This document shows, one piece after another, positions 55,524 to 64,000 of a stretch of 64,000 bases of DNA. The DNA is from Nitrosomonas sp. (GTDB lineage: Bacteria > Pseudomonadota > Gammaproteobacteria > Burkholderiales > Nitrosomonadaceae), in NCBI GenBank assembly GCA_019745325.1, contig JAIETK010000003.1, positions 111,485 through 175,484 on the forward strand. Direction: 5' to 3'. The notes beneath the pieces were generated by a model. That model was not told the origin of the DNA. It did not search any database and saw nothing but the letters and a program-made list of their open reading frames with translations. Made by a program: the position numbers and the translations under genes. Within the stretch, counting starts at the first letter, position 1. Each line of letters begins with the position of its first letter.

Positions 55524-55790
55524 CTTGACATTTGAAACAATCCACAATTTTGAAAAATGACAAATATCCTTTTAAATACTTAAATCTCGACTGAGATACA
55601 CAAAATAACTATATGATAAATATCACATAACCAACATGTTAAATATTTAATCAACCTAAGAAAAACCCTTACAATTCCGGGAAGTTATCGATCAAACAAA
55701 AGGCTTATTCACAATGTTATCCACAGAATTTGTGGATAATGAGAAAATCTTTCAAGAAAATAAAGTGATATTTCGAATTTTATTAATGCA
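55524..55790. repeat. AT-rich repeat A, copy 3
   Basis: Third copy, close to copy 2. It lies between HAF gene 2 and tRNA-Leu and carries the third DnaA-box trio. Confidence 0.8.
55705..55739. promoter_or_regulatory. Three DnaA boxes, copy 3
   Basis: TTATTCACA at 55705-55713, TTATCCACA at 55717-55725 and inverted TTATCCACA at 55731-55739. Spacing is the same as in the two copies to the left. Confidence 0.7.
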
Positions 55791-55870
55791 GCAAACCCTA
55801 ACTGCTCCGGAGATCTCGCTTGAAAGCAATATAGCCTCAACCATCATTGATTTTACGAGACCTACTCACT

Positions 55871-55929
55871 GATCTTGCTTGTTTAATTGACTACTATGAC
55901 AATCCGCACCGGTGCGATGCAAGGTGTTC
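55871..55929. repeat. Repeat C, second copy, next to tRNA-Leu
   Basis: Matches 53774-53832 at 56 of 59 bases. It carries the same palindrome CGCACCGGTGCG, here at 55905-55916. The tRNA-Leu 3' end starts 15 bases further on. Confidence 0.7.
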
Positions 55930-55943
55930 ATTAACTTGTCACT

Positions 55944-56030
55944 TGGTGCCGAGAGGGGGAATCGAACCCCCATGATGTCACCATCGCGGGATTTTGAGTC
56001 CCGTGCGTCTACCAATTCCGCCATCTCGGC
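55944..56030 (-). tRNA. tRNA-Leu (anticodon CAA)
   Basis: The 87-base minus-strand gene has a class II fold. The acceptor GCCGAGA pairs with TCTCGGC, the anticodon stem CGGGA/TCCCG encloses loop CTCAAAA giving anticodon CAA, a long variable arm follows, the T loop is TTCGATT and CCA is encoded. It reads UUG codons. It borders the repeat region on one side and queA on the other. Confidence 0.95.
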
Positions 56031-56141
56031 CTGCGGTTGAACTGTTTATTGAATTAACAGAAGGCGCAATTATCACTGAAAACCCGGAGTACAGCAAGCC
56101 GCGCGGATTGAAAACCGGATGCAACCGGTATAATAGACGGC

Positions 56142-58258
<2,117 letters not shown>

Positions 58259-58301
58259 GCGGTCATCATGCTAAAATGTGGGCTTTTGGTATAAGGAGAT
58301 T

Positions 58302-58739
58302 ATGATGCTGATTAGTGACGCATTTGCGCAAGCTGCTTCGACAACACAGAATGAAGCTGGCTGGGTGGCATTATTACCGATGGTCGGTATATTGGTTCTG
58401 TTTTACTTCTTGTTGATCCGCCCCCAAGCAAAGCGGGCGAAAGAACATAAGCAAATGGTGGAAGCGTTGCAAAGAGGCGATGAAGTGATTACCAATGGCG
58501 GAATTCTGGGGCAAATTCTCAATGTCAGCGAATCCTATGTGATTATCGAAATTGCACCAACCATTGAAATTACCGTTTTGAAATCTTCGGTACAAACCCT
58601 ATTACCCAAAGGCACGCTAAGAAGCATTGAGCCTAAGGGCAAATCATCCAAAAACAAAGCAACCAAGGTGGATAATAGTAAAGCCGAGTCAGTTGCGGAT
58701 ACCGAGGAAAGCAAAGATTCCGATGCTGAAAAAAAATAA
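58302..58739 (+). CDS. yajC: Sec translocon accessory subunit YajC
   Basis: A 145-residue membrane protein. One helix (VALLPMVGILVLFYFLLIRP) precedes the YajC motif PQAKRAKEHKQMVEALQRGDEVITNGGILG. The C-terminus is extended by a charged Lys/Asp-rich tail of about 35 residues beyond the usual 110-residue length. AAGGAG precedes the ATG at 58302. It joins SecD and SecF in the SecDF-YajC complex. Confidence 0.93.
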   Translation: MMLISDAFAQAASTTQNEAGWVALLPMVGILVLFYFLLIRPQAKRAKEHKQMVEALQRGDEVITNGGILGQILNVSESYVIIEIAPTIEITVLKSSVQTLLPKGTLRSIEPKGKSSKNKATKVDNSKAESVADTEESKDSDAEKK

Positions 58740-58820
58740 CGCGGATCTGAGAGAAACTGCAAGATCGTTAAGTTTCTGTCTTCATAATCAATTTACTTTT
58801 CAATTTTTTGACTGATACCC

Positions 58821-60875
58821 ATGAACCGCTACGCACTATGGCAATATCTGATTATTGCGGTTTCACTCCTACTAGGTTTGCTCTATACGCTGCCAAATTT
58901 CTATGGCGAATCACCAGCCGTTCAAATTTCACCGTTACGGGTTAGCGTTAGTACCGATACGGCTCTGATGCAACGCGTAGAAGACGCGCTCAAGCAAGCC
59001 AATCTCGAAACGACTGGCATTTATCTGGAAGAAGGCAGCGTCAAAGCACGCTTTGTAGATACCGATACGCAAATCAAAGCTAAAGATTTACTCGAAACAG
59101 CACTTGGCAATGATTACATTATCGCTCTGAATTTATTGCCGAATTCTCCACAATGGCTGACAAGCCTGGGCGCGCTCCCCATGTACTTGGGACTCGATCT
59201 CCGTGGCGGTGTCCATTTCATGCTGGCAGTGGATATGGAAGGCGCGCTGGACAAGTCGCTCGATCGCTACAGCGCGGATATCCGCGGCACGCTGCGCGAA
59301 AAGAAAATTACCTACGCCGGATTGGAAAAACAGGCTAAAAAGCTGATTATCAAGTTTCGTGATGCTGAAACGCGCGGTCAAGCTGAAACCGAGCTCAAAA
59401 ACAGTTTTACCGATCTCGGGTTTAGCTATGAAGATGCCGGTAACCGCTATCATTTAGTGGCAGCAATCAAACCAGATGCACAACTTCGCATGCAAGATGC
59501 AACCGTGATACAAAATATCACGACGTTACGTAACCGGGTAAACGAACTGGGTGTTGCGGAACCGATCATCCAGAAAGCCGGCTCAGATCGAGTCATTGTT
59601 CAATTACCGGGTGTGCAGGATACCGCTAAAGCCAAGGAGATCCTCGGACGAACAGCCACGCTGGAAGTTCGCATGGTCGACGATGAGCAAGATCTGGACT
59701 CAGCGATCCGCGGAAGAGTACCTTTCGGTACCGAACTCTACGAGGAACGCGGCGGTATTCCGATACTCGTTAAAAAGCAAGTGTTGCTGACGGGTGAACG
59801 CATTACGGATGCGCAACCGGGGTTTGATAAAGATAATCAACCCGCCGTGCATATCAGCCTGGACAACAATGGCTCGCGTATTTTCAAACAGTTGACGCGC
59901 GATAATGTCGGCAGAAGAATGGCGATCCTTTTGATTGAAAAGAATCATACCGAAGTTGTCACGGCACCGGTCATCCGCGAGGAAATCGGCGGCGGACGCG
60001 TGCAAATCAGCGGCCGCATGACCAGCATGGAAGCCCGGGATGTCGCATTACTGTTACGGGCCGGCGCGCTTGCAGCACCGATGGATATTATCGAAGAGCG
60101 CACGGTTGGTCCAAGCCTGGGGGCGGATAATATCGCGCGGGGATTCGACTCTACGCTTTACGGTTTCTTGGCTGTAGCGATCTTCATTGCCGTTTACTAC
60201 ACGGCTTTCGGCGTGATTTCGGTACTTGCGCTCGGTTTGAATATATTGCTGCTGGTCGGTTTATTATCCATTATGCAGGCCACATTAACACTTCCGGGCA
60301 TGGCTGCGCTGGCATTGACGGTCGGCATGGCGATTGATGCGAATGTGCTGATCAATGAACGGATCCGCGATGAATTGCGAGCCGGACTATCGCCGCAACT
60401 TGCCATTCATGCCGGCTATGAGCGTGCTTTCGGAACGATTCTTGACTCCAACATCACCACGCTGATCGCGGGGATCGCTTTGTTTGCATTCGGTTCCGGT
60501 CCTGTCAAAGGGTTCGCGGTAGTACTTTGTCTTGGCATTTTGACTTCTGTGTTTACAGCGACTTTTGTATCACGCGGCATGGTCAATTTGATGTACGGTG
60601 GCAAACGCAAACTGGATTATGTTCCAATTGGAAAAATCTGGATACCTGACAATCAAGTGAACCAGAAGACCATTGCTCCGGATGTAAATAGCAATGATAA
60701 GGCAAGAGCTGCAGATTCAGCCGATGTTTCAGCAAAGCCAAATGCTGGCCAGGCTCTTGTAACCTCCAGTGAATCAAATCAAGTCGGCGATACTGTAGTT
60801 CAATCCGGTGAAAAATCCGCAGCTAAAACTAAAAGCAAACGAAAATCTGCGGAAGGTAAACAAACCAAGTCGTAG
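58821..60875 (+). CDS. secD: Protein translocase subunit SecD
   Basis: A 684-residue translocase subunit using proton flow to help pull proteins across the membrane. Blocks include an N-terminal helix, YLGLDLRGGVHFMLAVD, VITAPVIREEIGGGR-like TAPVIREEIGGGRVQISGRM, and the C-terminal six-helix region ending at about residue 612 (MYGGKRKLDYVPIGKIW). A Ser/Lys/Asn-rich tail of about 70 residues beyond the usual end looks disordered. The ribosome site is weak. Confidence 0.95.
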   Translation: MNRYALWQYLIIAVSLLLGLLYTLPNFYGESPAVQISPLRVSVSTDTALMQRVEDALKQANLETTGIYLEEGSVKARFVDTDTQIKAKDLLETALGNDYIIALNLLPNSPQWLTSLGALPMYLGLDLRGGVHFMLAVDMEGALDKSLDRYSADIRGTLREKKITYAGLEKQAKKLIIKFRDAETRGQAETELKNSFTDLGFSYEDAGNRYHLVAAIKPDAQLRMQDATVIQNITTLRNRVNELGVAEPIIQKAGSDRVIVQLPGVQDTAKAKEILGRTATLEVRMVDDEQDLDSAIRGRVPFGTELYEERGGIPILVKKQVLLTGERITDAQPGFDKDNQPAVHISLDNNGSRIFKQLTRDNVGRRMAILLIEKNHTEVVTAPVIREEIGGGRVQISGRMTSMEARDVALLLRAGALAAPMDIIEERTVGPSLGADNIARGFDSTLYGFLAVAIFIAVYYTAFGVISVLALGLNILLLVGLLSIMQATLTLPGMAALALTVGMAIDANVLINERIRDELRAGLSPQLAIHAGYERAFGTILDSNITTLIAGIALFAFGSGPVKGFAVVLCLGILTSVFTATFVSRGMVNLMYGGKRKLDYVPIGKIWIPDNQVNQKTIAPDVNSNDKARAADSADVSAKPNAGQALVTSSESNQVGDTVVQSGEKSAAKTKSKRKSAEGKQTKS

Positions 60876-60900
60876 TTAATCGGCATTTAAGGAAGTCACA

Positions 60901-61839
60901 ATGGAATTATTCAGATTTAATCGCGATATCCCCTTTATGAGTTGGAGAAAGACAGGGGCTGTCATTTCAATTGCCACTTTTATTCTTTCTGTTTTCTTTA
61001 TTGCCACGAAGGGATTGAATCTCGGTGTCGATTTCACCGGTGGCACCGTTCTTGAAGTTGGCTATAGTCAAGCAGCCGATCTCCAAAAAATCAGAAGTGT
61101 CCTTGCGGAGTTGGAAATGCCTGATGCCAGTGTGCAAAATTTCGGTACTTCACGCGATGTCTTAATACGTCTGCCGATTCGTGCTGAAATTTCCAGCGCG
61201 CAGTTGTCGGAAACGGTTTTGGCTGCGCTTAAACAAGCGGATAGCACCGTTGAAATGCGGCGTGTTGAGTTTGTCGGCCCGCAAGTCGGCCAGGAATTAC
61301 TCGAAAATGGCGCGCTTGCACTTCTGTTCGTTTCATTGGGAATTGTTGCCTACCTGGCTATGCGATTCGAGTGGAAATTCGGTGTAGCGGGAATTATCGC
61401 TAACTTGCATGATGTCGTGATTATTGTGGGCTTCTTTGCATTTTTTCAGTGGGAGTTCTCGCTTACGGTATTGGCGGCTGTCTTGGCAATTCTGGGGTAT
61501 TCCGTTAATGAATCTGTCGTTATTTTCGACCGTATCCGGGAAAATTTCAGAAAACAGCGTAAATCGAACCTCGTACAAGTCATTGATAATGCGATTACAC
61601 TAACGATGTCACGTACGATCATTACGCATGGCAGTACACAAATGGTGGTCATCGCAATGTTATTGTTTGGGGGTGAAGTTCTCTATTATTTCGCGCTTGC
61701 TCTGACAATTGGCATTTTATTTGGCATTTATTCTTCAATAATGGTCGGCAGTTCCATACTGGTGCTACTTGGTGTAAAACGTGAGGACTTGCTAAAACCG
61801 GAAAAGAAACCGCTTGAAAACGATGGTGCAGTGGTTTAA
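60901..61839 (+). CDS. secF: Protein translocase subunit SecF
   Basis: A 312-residue subunit with GLNLGVDFTGGTVLEVGY in the first periplasmic loop and the conserved FEWKFGVAGIIANLHDVVIIVG and YSVNESVVIFDRIRENF blocks of SecD/SecF. Six helices are visible. AAGGAAG lies before the ATG, 25 bases after secD. Confidence 0.95.
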   Translation: MELFRFNRDIPFMSWRKTGAVISIATFILSVFFIATKGLNLGVDFTGGTVLEVGYSQAADLQKIRSVLAELEMPDASVQNFGTSRDVLIRLPIRAEISSAQLSETVLAALKQADSTVEMRRVEFVGPQVGQELLENGALALLFVSLGIVAYLAMRFEWKFGVAGIIANLHDVVIIVGFFAFFQWEFSLTVLAAVLAILGYSVNESVVIFDRIRENFRKQRKSNLVQVIDNAITLTMSRTIITHGSTQMVVIAMLLFGGEVLYYFALALTIGILFGIYSSIMVGSSILVLLGVKREDLLKPEKKPLENDGAVV

Positions 61840-61909
61840 CTGTCTGCTTTGTTTTCACAAATTAGCACAATGCGGGTTTGATCAATAACGCTCAGGAGAC
61901 TCGACAGAC

Positions 61910-62512
61910 TTGATTACCGATATCATCACATGGATTGTCGGCACAATCAGCAGCTTAGGATACTTAGGAATTTTTATCCTGATGTTGATTGAATCCAGTT
62001 TTATTCCTTTTCCCAGTGAAGTAATTATGATACCGGCTGGCTACTTAGCCTCGAAAGGTGAAATGAACATGCTCGCCGTAATTGGCTGTGGAATCTTAGG
62101 TAGTTTGGTTGGCGCCTTGATTAATTATTATCTAGCAATCCGGTTAGGGCGGCCTTTGCTCCTTGAGTACGGCAAATACGTAATGTTCAAGGAGCATCAC
62201 TTATTAAAAATGGAGAGCTTTTTTGCTCGACACGGACATATATCGACATTCACGGGACGCTTAATACCCATGATTCGTCAGTACATTTCAATTCCGGCTG
62301 GCTTGGCCAGAATGAACTTGCCGGTCTTTTGTTTTTATACCAGTCTGGGAGCAGGCATTTGGGTGATCATTCTTTCCTTATTAGGCTATTTCATTGGTGA
62401 AAATGAAACGCTGATCAAGGAATATTTACGAGACATCATTATTGCGTTAGTTCTCAGCTGTGCAATCGGCATTACGCTTTACTGGTTTTATCAGCGACGC
62501 AATAACCACTGA
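61910..62512 (+). CDS. DedA-family membrane protein
   Basis: A 200-residue protein with the DedA core: [58 protein letters not shown] and four to five helices. DedA proteins move polyprenyl or phospholipid carriers across the inner membrane. The likely start is TTG at 61910 with AGGAG upstream; no nearer ATG fits the family. It lies 70 bases after secF and converges on amoD. Confidence 0.88.
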   Translation: MITDIITWIVGTISSLGYLGIFILMLIESSFIPFPSEVIMIPAGYLASKGEMNMLAVIGCGILGSLVGALINYYLAIRLGRPLLLEYGKYVMFKEHHLLKMESFFARHGHISTFTGRLIPMIRQYISIPAGLARMNLPVFCFYTSLGAGIWVIILSLLGYFIGENETLIKEYLRDIIIALVLSCAIGITLYWFYQRRNNH

Positions 62513-62583
62513 TAAATGCCATGGAAACACAGTCTCCGATTTTTTACTGCTTACTGTGTTTCCATTGCTGACGCCTAAGTTAT

Positions 62584-63162
62584 TTACGCAGCGGCGCCAT
62601 CGGATTTACGTTTGCGCATCATCAAGAAAGCTACACCGGCAACCACCAGCACGATCGGCGCGATAATGGCTATTTTCGGTGTCGGACGTCCTTCTCCCAC
62701 TGAAAACGGAAACCGCGATACATACTCTTGCGGTCCGCCCGATACCGTTACCAATCCTACAAACTTGCCTTTTTCCGGGAAGGTATGATCAATCGTTATG
62801 GATGCTGTCGGATATACCTTCGGCGGTAAATGAAAGACCGTGATCTCGTCGAGATTCGCTTCTGATCCCGTATCCCGGATTATCCGAACTTCCGTCAGTA
62901 ACGGACGCAGTTCTTCTTGTATGTAATCCAACGCTATGACCGTTTTCCCTACTTCCGGTATATCTTCACAAAATTCTTCTTCTTGCGATAATGGCTGATA
63001 GCCGGTAAAGTGCATCCGGTAGGGGCCTACCGTCAATACACACATATCTTCCGCCAGCGCTAACCCTCCGTGCGCTTGCACTTGCGTCGTAAACATGACG
63101 CTGACCGCCATGATTCCCGCCATTACCAATTGTTTTATTGTTCCACTTCTTTCTACTAACAT
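62584..63162 (-). CDS. amoD: AmoD, PmoD-like membrane protein of the amo operon
   Basis: A 192-residue protein with a Sec signal ending VQAHGG, a periplasmic part with conserved DMC and FCEDIPEVGKTVIALDY, and a C-terminal anchor (IAIIAPIVLVVAGVAFLMM). The His and Cys residues near the mature N-terminus resemble the PmoD copper-binding family. In Nitrosomonas amoE and amoD follow amoCAB; their products are thought to help copper supply to ammonia monooxygenase. It is separated from amoE by 2 bases. Confidence 0.88.
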   Translation of the reverse strand: MLVERSGTIKQLVMAGIMAVSVMFTTQVQAHGGLALAEDMCVLTVGPYRMHFTGYQPLSQEEEFCEDIPEVGKTVIALDYIQEELRPLLTEVRIIRDTGSEANLDEITVFHLPPKVYPTASITIDHTFPEKGKFVGLVTVSGGPQEYVSRFPFSVGEGRPTPKIAIIAPIVLVVAGVAFLMMRKRKSDGAAA

Positions 63163-63164
63163 CG

Positions 63165-63830
63165 CTAGGATTCCCCGTCTTTAGTTTGTTTGTTGATTGA
63201 TGTCTTTTCTTCGTCGACTGCCGATGATTTTGCTCCGCCATCGACTTTTTCAGTTCCTTTCGAGCTGCGTGATGCCATCCATTCCCTGAATCGTCTTGAC
63301 CGGATGAGTTTATACCCAAGTATGGCGGTCAGCAATAGACCGACCAGTGGCCCTACCGACGCTCTAAATGCGTCCGCATAATTAATCATCTCAACGCGCA
63401 GATGATATTCATAGTGCAGGGGCGGCACGCCTTCGGCAGTCACTTGTATGAGATATTTTCCTTGTTCCAGCGCTTTTTGCGTGCTGATAACTCCATCCTG
63501 ATATACCGCCGGACGCAGATCCGTGACGGTTTCTCCTTCCGTCCGATCGCCTCTGATTATCTTCATCCCGATCGGCATCTCTCTCAGTGCAGGATCCACT
63601 AAGTCTATCACTAGGATCGTGCTTCCCATTTTGGGTATATCCGTGCAGTAGTGCCCTTCTTCATCAACCTGGGGTTGATAGATACTCAGGTGGATCATGT
63701 TTTCGCCTATCCGGCGCATACAACTGTCATCTTCCATGGCTACCTTGCCATGGGCGCCGGCTGTGCTTGTGTAAAGTGTCATAACAAGCATAAAGGCCGC
63801 AATCCCTGCTCGTGCTATTTGTCTGACCAC
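63165..63830 (-). CDS. amoE: AmoE, PmoD-like membrane protein of the amo operon
   Basis: A 221-residue paralogue of AmoD. Signal ending TAGAHG, mature start AHGKVAMEDDSCMRR, then HYCTDIPKMGSTILVIDL, matching AmoD block for block, a helix (SVGPLVGLLLTAILGYKLI) and a charged cytoplasmic tail of about 45 residues absent from AmoD. The start is GTG at 63828-63830 behind a strong AGGAGG site. It lies downstream of the presumed amoB end. Confidence 0.88.
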   Translation of the reverse strand: MVRQIARAGIAAFMLVMTLYTSTAGAHGKVAMEDDSCMRRIGENMIHLSIYQPQVDEEGHYCTDIPKMGSTILVIDLVDPALREMPIGMKIIRGDRTEGETVTDLRPAVYQDGVISTQKALEQGKYLIQVTAEGVPPLHYEYHLRVEMINYADAFRASVGPLVGLLLTAILGYKLIRSRRFREWMASRSSKGTEKVDGGAKSSAVDEEKTSINKQTKDGES

Positions 63831-63927
63831 GACAAATCCTCCTTTCGCGTTAGTGCCTCTATTTTTGCCAGTTCTTTTGTCCGCATTCTTTGTTGCACCT
63901 TAAGTTTTCTTTGTTCTCTACCCATAT

Positions 63928-63972
63928 AAAAAAACCGGTACACCGGCTGTCTTGCGACAGTGGTGTACCGGT
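63928..63972 (-). terminator. Strong hairpin between presumed amoB and amoE
   Basis: On the minus strand CCGGTACACC...CTGTC-type arms pair (35-40 with 66-71, 41-44 with 62-65, 47-51 with 56-60, last two digits of positions 639xx) around a four-base loop, followed by seven T. It may partly stop transcription after amoB, with read-through or a separate promoter for amoED. Confidence 0.75.
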
Positions 63973-63990
63973 GTTCAGACTCGCTCTATC

Positions 63991-64000
63991 TTACAGCTTG
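63991..64000 (-). CDS. Possible 3' end of amoB (stop codon at window edge)
   Basis: On the minus strand the last ten bases read AAG CTG TAA after one base. A stop placed just before the terminator is what the amoCAB-amoED order predicts. Only two codons are visible, so this is inference from context. Confidence 0.3.

Noticed and set aside
51718-55739. Main chromosomal origin of replication
   Set aside because: No dnaA, dnaN, gyrB, rpmH or parAB genes nearby and the boxes lie in a gene-associated repeat. A titration or regulatory site, or a relic, is more cautious.

Overview
The window looks like chromosome of an ammonia-oxidising betaproteobacterium of the Nitrosomonas group. The strongest sign is the right edge: on the minus strand lie two PmoD-like membrane copper proteins, amoE and amoD. 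They follow a strong terminator hairpin and what appear to be the last codons of amoB, as in the known amoCAB-amoED arrangement. Several PEP-CTERM proteins and a betaproteobacterial set of housekeeping genes agree with this. I see no rRNA, CRISPR array, integrase or intact insertion sequence. There are two tRNAs, Arg(CCT) and Leu(CAA).

Layout. 1-1.6 kb: minor type IV pilin genes fimT-pilV-pilW, running off the left edge. 1.8-8 kb: housekeeping genes thiO, ispH, tRNA-Arg, a membrane-anchored Bcp peroxiredoxin, a DksA-type zinc-finger protein, an Smr protein, trxB and an exported intradiol dioxygenase. 8.4-9.3 kb: a small Cys4 protein, a small lipoprotein and a palindromic repeat. 9.4-13.3 kb: a tight four-gene lipid cluster (LpxH-like phosphoesterase, patatin, MJ1255-type glycosyltransferase, diacylglycerol-kinase-type lipid kinase). 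13.4-14.6 kb: a DUF2971 gene and a decayed IS1595-like element that keeps both ends. 14.6-24.5 kb: darP, pmbA, a lactate-permease-type transporter, tusA, a PEP-CTERM gene, a 1208-residue hybrid histidine kinase with a degenerate receiver, and a zinc peptidase.

24.6-34.3 kb is one long operon for a type II secretion/type IV pilus hybrid: GspG, GspF, GspE, PilM/N/O-like proteins, a PilP-like protein, a lipoprotein secretin with a cohesin-like tail, and three more pseudopilins. Two PEP-CTERM genes follow, bracketed by an inverted 17-19 bp motif. 36-43.6 kb: a Rid protein, exonuclease I, threonine deaminase, and an HxlR-regulated divergent cluster (NTF2-like, YcaC-like hydrolase, exported amidohydrolase). 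43.9-50.6 kb: pilJ and a very large chpA, the twitching-motility chemosensory pair.

The most unusual region is 51.5-56 kb. Two paralogous HAF-repeat PEP-CTERM genes sit between three copies of an AT-rich repeat ending next to tRNA-Leu. Each copy carries three strong DnaA boxes (TTATTCACA, TTATCCACA and an inverted TTATCCACA) in identical spacing, nine boxes in about 4 kb, with no replication gene nearby. After the tRNA come the classic queA-tgt-yajC-secD-secF operon, a dedA gene and the convergent amoED genes.
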